A model generated the notes under the pieces. The model was not told the DNA's origin, made no database searches, and saw nothing but the letters and a program-made list of their open reading frames with translations. Positions 1-11,900 of a stretch of 64,000 bases of DNA are shown here, piece by piece. The position numbers and the translations under genes are program-made. The stretch comes from Oenanthe sinensis. Its lineage: Eukaryota > Streptophyta > Magnoliopsida > Apiales > Apiaceae. Numbering within the stretch: the first letter of the stretch is position 1; each line of letters begins with the position of its first letter. Location of the stretch: contig CM053801.1 of NCBI GenBank assembly GCA_028671895.1, positions 17,707,375 through 17,771,374 of the forward strand, given 5' to 3'.

Positions 1-313
1 AAAAAAAATATAACCTAATAACCTATCACCTTTCTATAAAAAAATAAATATAATTTAACTACTTCAATACATAATTTAATAGTTTTATTATAGAAATTGT
101 TTGTTTGTACGTGGGTATACAATGTTGGGAGAATCACTTAACTATTAATTATGATGGTTAATTGATAAAAATAGAACATACTCATTGACTTATTATTATG
201 TTCAATAATCATAACACAATTTCTCAATTTCAATAAATTATCTTACATTCAATATATATAAATTATACTATTTTAAGTTAATTTTTATATTTTTTTTTAT
301 CTAAATAGTAGGT
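1..313. other. AT-rich flanking DNA, no gene
   Basis: This is very AT-rich sequence outside the outer end of the adjacent minus-strand LTR. I see no ORF, RNA gene or recognisable repeat in it. Confidence 0.6.
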
Positions 314-848
314 TGTTACCCAGTAATTAGACTATTATAAAAGGGGGTTTGAATATAATAGTAACAAACAATCGAAACTAGAACACAAGTATATAAACGG
401 AACACAATTTATATTAACTTTGACAAAACTTAATACAAAAAACTCTTTCATGAAAATCAATATTATTAAGAGCTGCTAGGTTATAAGAATAATATGTATT
501 GAACGATACATCAATGTAAACTTAATCCTGTGTTTATATAGTACACAAGTATCTATCTAAATAATGCAAAGATAATGGCTAATTAATACAAGATACGATT
601 TCCATCATTATCTTCGAAATAGATAGCTTCAAGAATGTAATTGTCTTTCATACAAACACTTCCTTTTCTGTCTTCAATCAAGTCTTGATTTGTCGAATTA
701 CCATCTAACAGACTCTAATCAGCTTAGACTCTGTCGGTTGGGTAGACTCTAATTCTGTAGACTCTGTTGGATATCATCTAAGACTCTGATAAGCTTTTGT
801 AACCTCTGATTGATAGACTCTAACATCATCATTTCTTCATATCTAACA
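314..848 (-). mobile_element. Copia LTR, family A (3' LTR of a minus-strand element)
   Basis: Read on the minus strand, the LTR starts TGTTAGATATG at 848, directly after a polypurine tract (AATTGGGGGAGAT, about 849-860), and ends GGGTAACA at 314. It shares its start, its CTATATAAACACAG TATA region, the CCCTT-rich tail and the GGGYAACA end with the LTRs at 7179-7661 and 24052-24580. A short word (AGACTCTG on the plus strand, about 690-830) recurs. The polypurine tract on its inner side makes this a 3' LTR. The element body lies to the right (944-3655). Confidence 0.75.
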
Positions 849-943
849 ATCTCCCCCAATTTATGCTTTGTACAATAAAACATAAATTCAATGATGATGT
901 CAAAAACCTCATAGATAAATGCATCAGTGTTTGTTTTCTTGTC

Positions 944-3655
944 TCACACTCTTTTGTAGGAAAGGTCTCCAACCATGAAATCATCAAGTAGTTTCTTTTC
1001 AGTTGTCTTCAACAATCCTATCAATTCCTCATTCAGTTCCTTCATTTGATCACTTGAGTCATCAATTTGAAAAATTGCAGCTCTCAAGTTATAGATTGAC
1101 GTTCTCTGCATTCTTTCATCTAAAGGAATACTACAGATTCTTTGTCCATTAGTATTGAGCATCAAGATTAAAGTATCCAATACCATTTTTATCTTAGCAT
1201 CCCCCTTGTCAGTGTCATCCTCCATCATGTACCTTGGTCTGTATTCTTCAGAGTCTAACTTCATCAGCTTTTCATTTTTTTAGCCCTTGCTATTACCCCT
1301 TCTAGATGTTTCACCCACTTTGCAGTGGTGTCATCCTCTCTATTTAGCAAATAAAGAATATATTCTAGTTCTTTTGATGACTTATGAATTAAATCTTCTT
1401 CAGACAACTTTAACACTTTTCCATTTTCTAGAAAGTATAGCAGTTTCTCTTTAGGTACAACACCATCAAACATATCTTTTACCAAGTAAACATCAATTAG
1501 TTTGTCCAAATGGTCTTGAGTTAATTGTTCTTCAGGTTTGTCCTTCAAAGAATATGGATCTCTAAATACATTAGCTTCACCTCTGTAGACCTTGGCTTTT
1601 GAATTACCAATTCCTCCCTTATCTATTCCAAGTCTAGTATTGAGAGTTAGAGACTTAGTTTTTGTACATAAAAGATTAAGATTCTTCTTTCTTACTAGAG
1701 TTTGTTATTCTTCCTCCTCATCTTCAAAGCTAGTTCCTCCTGGAAGGAATATGGTTCTTTGCATGATAAGTGGAGCCTTTGGTTTTGATAAAACTTTTTG
1801 TTAGACTTTTGGAGATGAATGAGATGGTTGACTACTTACAACATTTGCACTTGCACCTCTGGTTGACCTTGTCACAGGTGTAGATGTTTGTTGAGGTCTA
1901 GTAGGTTTAGATGTTGCAAGTTTCTTCTTGATCAGAGTTTTCCTTTGAATAACAGTTTTCTTTTTATTTAACTGGACTTGAGCATTGTCAGTACCAATAT
2001 TCATTTTCTTCACTTCCTGTTCAACAACAACTAGATCTATGTTAGGATATTCTGCTTCAAACATTTTCTTTGCCAGTTCTGCATCCTTTTTTAATTTCTC
2101 TTCAAATTTCCCTAGATTATCTTCTTCTTCTTGGAGTTTTCTTGCTAACTCTGCATCCTTCCTGATTTGATCTAATTGAGCTACAATATCTGTTTCACTC
2201 ATAGATTGTTGCTTGCCTTTATCTTGTCTAGACCCTGAAGGAATCAGAGTTTGTGAAGAAATCAGAGCTTGTGTCTTCATAATTTTATCTCCCTTATGAC
2301 TCCAAGGAATTGTGTCATTCTTTCCACCTTTATCACCATCAAATTTGTTAAGAGATTTAAGATGAAGATCATCTTTGCATTTATCTTTTGAAACTTTCTC
2401 CCCCTTTTTGACATCATGAGGGATAGAGAGATGATCCATAATCAGAGTCAAGGAGTCCTGAACAAAAGATACAACAATACTGAGAGTCTCCACTTTAGAT
2501 TCCAAAGTTGTATGTCGTTTGAAGAGAGTAGTGAATTTCTTGTCAAAGCCATGGTTGGTAAGTTGGACAGTAGTCTGAACTGAAGCATCCTGTTTGATAA
2601 CATCTTCATGCAGAGAATGCATTTCATTATGAAGAGCCTTAGTGAACACAATTTTGGCCTTCAACAGGGTCTTCATATCACAGATGAGAGGTCAGAGTTT
2701 GCCTTTTGAACAAGGTCATGAGCCCGAGACTAGTTGACCTTTTCATGAGAAAATTTCCAGGATGTCTCCCAGAGTTGCTGTGTGACAGGATCTTCAGAGG
2801 TTGATGCTCTCTGTGTAGTGTGTCTGACAACACCTTCCATATCAAGAGCAGGTTCTATCTCATTCTTGAGCTGAGAAATAATGCAAAAATCTAGATATTC
2901 CATTTGTAATCTGTCGAGAGCATCATGAGCATTGAATGACCATCTTTTGGAGCTATACCTTGCTTGATAGGGGATGGAAAGATCAGTAGGCTCATCATCA
3001 TCTAAAATGGCAGAAAGATCACCATTAAAGTTTGTATTTGTAGCAATTGCAACATGGCTAGTACCAGGTGCATCAGAGATTGGTACTTGAGGAACATGTT
3101 AAACATCAGAGCCTGTTTCTGGTAAACTCTGAGCATTAGCAACAACAGGATCTATTGTCAGAGTTTGTGTGCCTGCATCCCAACTTTGATTGGATGGTTC
3201 TTGTGTGACTGGAGCCTGAACAACTTATTCAACCCTTTGAGCTGAAGGTTCTTGTGGATTGTACCCCTGATCCAAGTCAACTTCATCTGCTGGTAGTGTG
3301 GCTTCTGTTGAACTTTGATCAACAGGTTCTTGTATGTCTGGCCCTGCAGAAATTGCTACCTCACTTTGAGAGATATGTTCTTGCGTGTCTAGGGCAAAAG
3401 AAACTCTCTATTTCTTCTTCCTGGATAATACCAGGGGATCAATCTTACTTGCTTTGATGGCAGCAGCATCCTGAGTTCTTTGTGCAACCATTTCTTTAGT
3501 GACTTGAACATATAGTTCTATCACTCTTTCATAAGAAATTTCAAGTATCCTTTGAGGTGGTGATGTTGTAGGGGAATCAGAGACTACCACTGGTCCTGAT
3601 GATGTAGAAAGATCAGCATTTTGTGTATTAGGATTGTCATCATCATTTTTTGAAG
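944..3655 (-). pseudogene. Decayed third ORF (ORF3, 'env-like') of a Sirevirus-type copia element
   Basis: Minus-strand open segments at 944-1264, 1264-1548, 1801-2676 and 3408 to about 3655 read as one protein broken by stops and frameshifts. The product is hydrophilic and charged, with long Lys/Glu helices typical of coiled coil (for example around 2000-2200) and Ser/Thr/Pro-rich disordered stretches. It lies between the expected end of pol and the 3' LTR, where Sireviruses carry an extra ORF. A polypurine-tract-like stretch at about 2395-2410 is read as Lys-Lys-Gly-Glu, as it is in the ORF3 at 28802-32857. I see no signal peptide or membrane segment. The upstream end is lost at about 3656, where unrelated repeat DNA begins. 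The function of these ORFs is unknown. Confidence 0.6.
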
Positions 3656-4610
3656 GGTTTCGAGGCACAAACGCAGCGGAAAAACACGAAAAATAAATAC
3701 AAAATGTAATATAAATCGAAACCCTCCGCATGATCCATGCAAAAACAAAAGATTTAATTCGGAGATAAAGAACAAATACTTTAAAAACTTTAACAATTCA
3801 TTAATGGAAGATTAATGGAGGTCCAAAACTTGTTTAATCATCACGTATCCCGCTCTCATGATCTACGCTCTACGGTATCCACACGAACACTTTTCATGAA
3901 GGATTGATGTGTAATAGCACCCAAAACTGTTTCTCTCTCTCTATCTTCCTCTTTTCTCAAAACGGTTAGGGTTTTAGAAAAATACGTGTCTTCAATTAAA
4001 TCAGCCCATAAAGAGATTATATATAGAGAGGAATAAGTTTTCTAATTATAATCTAATTATAATTAATACTAATCTAAAATTCTAAATTATTTAATTAAGT
4101 CTCACTTAATTAATTAATTACTAATTTTGGAATTAGTTTAAGTAATTCATTTATTCTATTTATATAATTAATTAAGTCATACTTAATTAATATCATAAAT
4201 AAAATAAATTACATATTTAATTTAAATTCATAATTTAAATTATTTTTCCTTCAAGCATTGACCCTGTAGGTTATTATTACGTTGACAATAATTTTAATAT
4301 CTAATTAAAATTGTAAACAATGAGCGGCATCTAATAATACATCATTGCTACCCAAGTAATAGTAATAAAATCAGTTATTCGATTAAACCTTACGTGAATA
4401 ATGTTCCATGTAATATAATCCCTTTAATCTTGATATTATAGATTAAAATCAAGACATGTCTCGTGTCATCCTCTTCATAATTTAATCTTTAATTTCTTGA
4501 TCGGTGAGTAGACTATCAAAATCAAATCAACATTTGAGCACCGCCGTATCTCTAGCAACGGAATGTTCACGACTTCATTTTCTTACTTTTAAATCTGAAG
4601 AAGTGGGTAA
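3656..4610 (-). repeat. LTR-like dispersed repeat, unclassified
   Basis: The unit begins abruptly with a GGGTTTCGAGGCAC-type stretch next to the broken ORF3 and ends near a GAGCACCGCCGTATC-type stretch. It looks like a solo or truncated LTR with no coding capacity, and it has an AACCCTAACCG-type leader when read on the minus strand. The boundaries are approximate and I found no target-site duplication. The orientation is a guess. Confidence 0.3.
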
Positions 4611-4677
4611 GGATTATCGTTCTTGTGCGTATCATACACAATTATAATGATCGATCTCAGTTTATTTTTTCTGCAAG

Positions 4678-5592
4678 TCTAGTTACTTTTATTATGCTGG
4701 AAAGACGATGGATTTAAGAGACGTCCTTAAGTATCTATTATAAAGATGGTTTAGAATACTGCTTATATATATGATAATTAAATAATAAGCGGAGTTAGGT
4801 ACTCAAAACATTTCCCAAATTATATGACATGACGTGTGGTATTTTTTGATTAGTGGACGCATATGTATACATGTGAGATTCCATATTATTATTAGGAAAT
4901 TTACCAATTACATATACGACAAGTAGTATTGAGAAAATTTTTGAAATAATTTTTGGAGTCTGTATCATTTCTCTTGAAAAATAAAATGGTAGTAATGTGC
5001 ATGGATGCAACTGAGCTATTTAACTACTAAATTTATTACTCATAAATTACCGTTTTCACTTAATTTTGTGCACGGAAGCTGTCACTGTATATACAGTTTG
5101 TGACATGGTGATAAAAAATTAAAAATATCACAAAAGCTCACTACTTGGACTGTTGGACATCCTTCCTCTTTATCCGGCGAGTAATTAACAATGTCCGCTC
5201 CTCTACTAAATGTATGTATGTCCTTCAAATTCTTACTGTATTAGTGAGTACTTATATATAGTAATTAGAGCTCTAACAACAATATGTGCAAGAGTGTTGT
5301 ATATCTTTTGGTTTGATTCGATCTTACTAGTTTTTTTAAGTCATTCACGTGTCATATATTGACCTACGTACATGTCAAGTTGGTGGTGCTAGCAGCTGCT
5401 GTTATATGCAGTCATGGGACCTTTGACAGCTGCTTGATTTCATTATTACATTAACTGATCGACCTAGTACTGATCGATCATCCACCTACCTGCGCAGAGC
5501 AAATAAAAAATGTTGTTCTTGCTACCATAAAACATGGAGCCGGCCATCTTGGATATTTTGGAGGAGTAACAGCATCCATTCCTAGCTTGTCT
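4678..5592 (+). pseudogene. Relic of an EMB8-like alpha/beta hydrolase (three exon fragments)
   Basis: Three blocks match exons of the EMB8-like copy at 8994-16452, in the same order and orientation. The block at 4678-4743 matches exon 6 (the YAGKT..LRDV region). The block at about 5372-5425 matches exon 7 (GCTGCTGTTATATG core). The block at 5497-5592 matches exon 12 (NVVLATIKHG then GHLGYF). The intervening exons are missing and the first block runs into a stop. The relic keeps TGG at the tryptophan codon that is TGA in the downstream copy, so it was not copied from that copy after the nonsense mutation. The simplest reading is an old tandem duplicate that has largely been deleted. Confidence 0.7.
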
Positions 5593-5599
5593 GACAATC

Positions 5600-6687
5600 T
5601 TTAAGTAAAGAAATTTCTCATGGCTCTGGAAACTAGTCTTCATCTAGTTATAATTATTTACTTCACCTTCAATATTGGTGTACTCATCTTAATATGAGTT
5701 GTACACTTGTACTTGTAGTCTCACACCACGTCTACACATAATTAAGATTTCAGTTACATCTACTTGACAAATTAATATTGACATACTTAACCCAATTGTC
5801 TACTTCTCGTGCAATTGCTTATTGTGAAATCTTGAATTCTTTGATTAATCTCTTAACATAGTTCTTTGATATATATTGCAAGTGGTAGCTTGAATTGTTT
5901 TCTTCTTTTTCGAATACATTTATGGATAATAGAGTTATTTTAACAATATCGTATAATATATATAAATATATATCAATGTAAAACTGTCTAGTGAACAAGT
6001 AACATACTAAAAATTTTTAGAACCAACAAGGCAATAAGCTTAGCTAGGAGAATCATGTATTGTTAATTCCAGTTCAGTCAATTTTAATCCCAAGAACGAA
6101 TATAACTTACTATTAGAAAGATGTATATATTATTTTACATATCACTGATTTCTCGTGTTAAATATTATTGTCATTATGTGATTGCAGATACAATCACATG
6201 AACAGTGAAAGTTGACATGTCGGAAAGTTGTCTTCTTGCTCCCACTTGTTATAACAAACTGGTAGTTATTGTTCCTTAACTTATGGACGTACAAGTGAAA
6301 GTCTCCTTTTATATTGCACAAATTCTATTGAAGGATTATATTACATACACACTACACTATAGTATATTTCACAAACCATACATGTAACTATGTAAGTGTA
6401 ACAACGAGATGATTGATCAATCAAAATATAATTGCAACACATAGTAATATATGGTAATGGAAATTTGTTAAAATATATCTTGAAAAACTTTAAGAATAAG
6501 GGTGTTTGCATTATGAAATAAGAGGGCAATGTGTGGTGTGAGTATGAGTAGCAGCAACTCATTGTCAAATAATGTGCGAAAAATACAAAACCATATCACG
6601 CGTGATTGTTTGTGCGAGCATATAACTATGATCAATAATTAAACGAAAAGATATCGACCAAAAAAATATGGAGTCCAACGCGGAACT
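5600..6687. other. Intergenic, no gene seen
   Basis: AT-rich DNA between the EMB8 relic and the hAT element. Short open frames here lack similarity to anything I recognise, and I see no splice structure or repeat. Confidence 0.5.
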
Positions 6688-7178
6688 CTGGGGCAGACCC
6701 AGACTTTCTAACTAGCCCGGGCTAAAAAAAAAATTCTCATGTATATTAATGTGTAAAATAAAAATTATTATATATTAAAAAAATTATTTATGTTTATTAA
6801 AAATTATATTTTTATTCAATTTTTTTATTCAATCTAATAAATTTTGTGGCGTTTTACAACCATAGATTCATTTGTTTAAAATTTTCTAAAGAAGTTTTCT
6901 ATAAATTTAATTTTAAAAATATTTTATTTTTTCCTAATTATATGCTTATGATGGTAAATTTATTAATTTTTGAATAATATCCTCATTTTTAGAATACGTG
7001 AAATAATTTTCCTTAGAGCTATAACATATTTTTAATATATTCGTTTGCCTAAACATAATATATATCAATTTTTTTTTAAATTATATGATGAATTATAAAA
7101 TTTTACCCAAAATAAAAATTACTGAAATATGCATAATAACTTTTTATTTCAAAAAACTAAAATAAAGATGAATTATTG

Positions 7179-7661
7179 TGTTAGAAATACAAACACTGAT
7201 ATTGTCAGAGAATATTACAAACAGAGTTTATTGAAGAACAAAGTTTATGCTGACGTCATCAGAGTTTAAAGACTGTCAACAGAGTTTACTCAATCAGAGA
7301 TTATCAATCGACAGAGTTTATGATCAATCAGAGTTTGACAGAGATACAAATCAGAATTTGATTTGGATAAAGAAAGAATTTGATTTGGATAGAGAAAGAG
7401 AAATTCAAATACAATTCTATTATCTTATGAAAGCTATTCTTATCATTATTTATTTTGTAATTGGATTTGTAACTATGTTCTATATAAACACAGAATTAGG
7501 TTTTACATTGTAATTGTTCAAGTTATATCATTATTATTTTTCTTGAGAGAGTTTTGCATTCAGTTTGTCAAAAGTTAATACAAAATAGTGTTTCATAATC
7601 GATTGTTTTGATACTATTATATTCAACCCCCTTCTATAATAGTCTATTTATCTGGGCAACA
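7179..7661 (+). mobile_element. Solo copia LTR, family A, with 5-bp TSD
   Basis: It begins TGTTAGAAATACAAAC and ends CTGGGCAACA, and is flanked on both sides by TATTG (7174-7178 and 7662-7666). That is a perfect 5-bp target duplication, as copia integrase makes. There is no internal domain, so this is a solo LTR left by LTR-LTR recombination. It has a CTATATAAACACAG TATA region near 7479, a palindromic TGACGTCA at 7251-7258, and many CAGAGTTTA/CAGAGATTA words at 7200-7345. Confidence 0.9.
7251..7258. promoter_or_regulatory. TGACGTCA palindrome in LTR U3
   Basis: A perfect 8-bp palindrome of the type bound by plant bZIP/TGA factors. It sits about 230 bp upstream of the LTR TATA region and is kept in the other plus-strand family A LTR at 24110-24117. 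Binding is inferred from the motif alone. Confidence 0.5.
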
Positions 7662-8052
7662 TATTGTGTTTAATTTAATACCAAATAAATACCAAGATTC
7701 ATGGAGAAAACTAAAAGTAAATAATTTCAGTAGAATAAATAAAATCTAAAAAATAATAATTCTGTTATTAATTTTAAAAAGTTAAGTTAGACATTGCGGA
7801 CAATTTAGAAAAGTTAAACATTTAAGAAAAAGAAAAAAGAAAAAAGAAAAAAGAAATGAAATTATACACACAATTATTGAACTACTTTCACTTATAATGA
7901 ATTAACTTTCCAACCATCCTAGCAAGGCTTTTTACAAATAATTCAACGGGGCTAAAGTGAAATAAACGAATAATATTAATGGTAAATTTTAAAAAATTAC
8001 CGAGGCTGACGAGGCTAGAGCCCACCGGAGCCTAAGCCTCGGTCCACCCCTG

Positions 8053-8993
8053 ACGGAACTGTCTCCTTAAAGTCATTTCGCTCCCCACCGATGTGTGTAA
8101 GTTAATAGTCTCCTAGAATAATACAAATTCGGGTAAGGATTTTTCGGATTCGGGTCAGTTTCGGGTTGATCTTAAACTGATCAAAAATTCGGGTCGAATT
8201 TCGGATTAACCAAAACTCACCCGAAATTATATATTTATTATATAATATAAATATATTATATAATTTATATAATTTTATATTAATTTATTATTTAAATCAT
8301 ATATATTTGATTAAATATTATTTAAAATAATTTTATAATTTTATAATTCATATTTATTAATAAATTATAATTATTTCGAACCGGGTTCGGGTTAATTATG
8401 GGTATTTCGTGTGAGGTTCGGGTTGAGTTTATAGACTCACTAAAACTTCGCATGCTGAGTTAAAATTTTGACATGAGTCCCGAAACCCGAAATTATCTCA
8501 AGCACTGATGACTGATACTCACTGATAATTAAGCTATCGTTATTGCGACTTATTTTAGTCACTTTTCTTGGATCAAATTTAATGAAAAAGAATGACATAC
8601 TTATCATTTTTTCACGAAAAAATGGATAAATTTATGCCCCTGTTAGCTTGGGCTTATATCTATTAGTCCACCATACATGCATGCTCAGCGCCCGCCTGCC
8701 GTCACGTACTATGAGCAGCTCGCAACACTTGACTCTCCTGAGTCTCTCCTTCTCTCTCATTTTCATAATATATGTGTAATGCATTGTCTATTAAAAATTA
8801 TTAAAATTAAACTTCCCACGTGTACATGTACGTAATGCATCTAATGATCATGTTGCCTGTCTTCTTGCGATACTACTCTCAGTATATATTACTCCATCAA
8901 GACTACACTCTTTATTTACTTCCTTAATTTGTTTACTTGAGCAACAAGCCAAAATTTTGATCATATTTTTCTTCATCATTTAGGTTCTCTTCA
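8053..8993. repeat. Upstream region of the EMB8-like copy with degenerate TCGGGTT repeats
   Basis: From about 8127 to 8490 the words TTCGGGT, CGGATT and their complements recur around an AT-rich centre, giving potential inverted pairing. This is a common low-complexity pattern in plant intergenic DNA. The remainder (8500-8993) should hold the promoter of the EMB8-like gene, but I could not fix a TATA box with confidence. Confidence 0.4.
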
Positions 8994-11900
8994 ATGGATG
9001 TTTGTGCGGCATCCATTAAAGTTTCGCCAATTAATGGCTACAAACTCCTGTTAAAGGCCATGACAATGATACCCATATCACATTATGTATTGGGATCATC
9101 GTGCTTATTGATTGTTTTCTTGTACAATTACTTGGAGTTTCATTTTCTTGAGGAATTTTTGTATGGAGGAAGTCCTGTCAAACTTACTTACCATTCGGGT
9201 TCCGAGCTTTATCAAGCTGTTGTCTCCAAGTGTAGGCTTCTTCACGGAAGGTAAAATACATACATACTGAGTACTGCTGACTTGTATTCCTATAGAAACT
9301 AATTTAGCCTGCATACTAAATTAGGTGAATGTATTTGTATTCTTTGTCAATCGTATTATATATTTATCTTGAACTTGATGTATATTTTACGTTAGCTCAG
9401 AATCTATTTGGATCTTATAATTTTTATATTTAGTGAACGGTGTGTATATCTGTTATTTATGGTGCATGTTTCTTTTAATATTATATATAATTTTTTTAAT
9501 TTATATTTCGTAATTTTTTAATAATTTATTATTATTATTTCAATAATTATTTTAGTGTTATATAAAATATAAAAATATTATAACTAATTTATACAATACA
9601 GTTGATGAACTTTTATGAATTTAGAAAATATCTTTTACGGGCTTTGATTTTTATTTAAGTTTAAGATTACTCTTTAAATTCTTTAGCTCATCATAATTTA
9701 TTTCATGAGTGATATATATGTAATTAATTATTATTAAAAATTATATTTTTAAATACTGAGAATATGTAGTGTGCATAATCAGAAATATACTGATATTGTA
9801 AAATAAAGTGTATCCGTTCTCTTAATATACTTCTCTAATGTACATGCATCGAGCATAATTCGTATATCGATATAAATTTTCATAGAATTTTATTTGAATA
9901 TAATTATGTTAATTTTGTTTTTAAGTTTTCACTATTATTGTAGTTTCAAAACTATGTATTGAAAATTTTAATCTTTATATGAGAATATCCAATTATTTAT
10001 AGTGTTGATTGATAATTTAATTTAGAATTTTTGTGGCAAATGTTAAAATATTGTATTACTAATTTTGTACCCAATCAAAAATAATACTAAGTCAAAAAAA
10101 TTAAATTAAATTTATAACACCGAAATGGACATCTAAATTCGCGAGAAACATAAGATAATCATTTTATTGAGAAGTAACAATACATTCATCAACATTGTTA
10201 TCTATGCATATTACACCTCCCAATTCGGGTAAATGGTTTGGTTTCGGATTGGATCAATTTCAGATCCGATTGATTTTCTCTTATAATATATTTATATCCG
10301 GTTCAGATCGGATCAGATTTGATTCGATTCGGATCCAGTTTCAGTTTTGCAAAAATTAAATTGGTTTCAGTTCACATCGGTACAATTTTAGTTTAGGTCA
10401 AAATCGGATTAAAATTCGGATGAATTTTAGATAAAAACGGATTAAATTTGGTTAGGATATTTTTTCAGATTTCTTATTTAAAACTAAATTTTATTTGGAT
10501 TTGAAAATTCAATTTGATTAATGTTAAATAAATTCAAATTATCGTCGAATTTACAAAAAACAATCATACAAATTTGTCAAATAATACTTAATAAATTAAT
10601 TATCTTGATTAATTAATACATTTCTCTAGTTCTGACTTCGGTTAATATAATAAAAAATCACTAAATACTCGTAACATAACAATTTTATAAAAAACTAGAA
10701 GGCCAAATTAAATATAAATATATTTTAATAAATTTTATATGCACATATATAACATACATTTTTTTAAAAATATGAATTTATGTTCACTTTTATTTACTTT
10801 TTAGTAAATTCAAAATAAATATTATTCTTATTTTTTTAATATTTCATTTTATGAATACATGTATTATATGTATGAGTTAGGTGTACGTGTATAATATATT
10901 TGTGATATAACGAGTCATAAGACTGTATGTATGAAATATACATAGGGTCCATTTAATTTGAGTCATATTCGGTCCTTATAATTTTTCATTTCGATTTGAT
11001 CGATTTGGGTCATTATCGGGTCTGTTATTTTAGATTATTTTTTGTTAAAATTCCGGTTCCGGATCATTTTTGAATCAATTTTTGGATCATTATCGAATTT
11101 TATTATTTTAAATCGATATCGCTTCTATTGGATTGTTTCACATTCGGTTACATTTTTGGATTATCAAATTCGGATACAAAATTGGATCTCGATTCTCTAC
11201 ATTCCCGCTCGATTCTTGGGATCCAGACCCATTTTGCCTGATCTAAATTGCATACCATATTATATCTAAAGATTTTAAGCATGAGAGTGTGGCATAACAT
11301 AGTTATTTATATATACAATATACCTCCTAAATAATATCTTCAGAATATTAGTGGTCATATAGTATCTATCTATGTCGGTTAAATTTTTATAAAATTTGTA
11401 AAACATATCTTTATTTTTATTTTTAAATTTAAATTTTATCAAGCACCTTCAATCACCAATATATTATAATTAGCCTTGTAATTTGAAAAAGGGGTAAACA
11501 CTCCAATAAAAATTCAAATATTGTTATCCGACATTGATTTGAAAACCACTAAGTATCATTAATTATTTTATGATTTATTTTTCGTTAAATGTGAATTTTT
11601 ATTGTACTATGGATTCCTATTCTAGTGTGAAATTAGAAATCACATGAATTATACATTGGATGCGGGTGTAAGTTATATTTTTATTGAAAATACAAATATA
11701 TACGTACTAGACAATAAAGTGAACTCAAAACCATTAGCAACATATTAATTGATATTATATAATAATATAAAAATATACTATTAACCTTGTTGATATAAAT
11801 AAATATACAATAATATATATATAATGAGTAGCATTATATGTAGAAATTTGTATATAGATTTAAAGAGAAAATTAATATATATACACAAGATAGATATATT

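Larger units (their letters stand above)
6688..8052. mobile_element. hAT-type nonautonomous DNA transposon (contains a nested solo LTR)
   Basis: The left end CTGGGGCAGACCCAGACTT (6688) and the reverse complement of the right end, CAGGGGTGGACCGAGGCTT (ending 8052), form an imperfect terminal inverted repeat. They are flanked by GCGGAACT (6680-6687) and ACGGAACT (8053-8060), an 8-bp target duplication with one mismatch. An 8-bp duplication is the hAT signature. The interior is AT-rich with no transposase. Without the nested LTR (7179-7661) and its duplicated 5 bp, the element is about 0.88 kb. Confidence 0.75.

Noticed and set aside
1592..1804. 70-codon plus-strand frame
   Set aside because: Lies opposite the decayed third ORF, with no supporting features.
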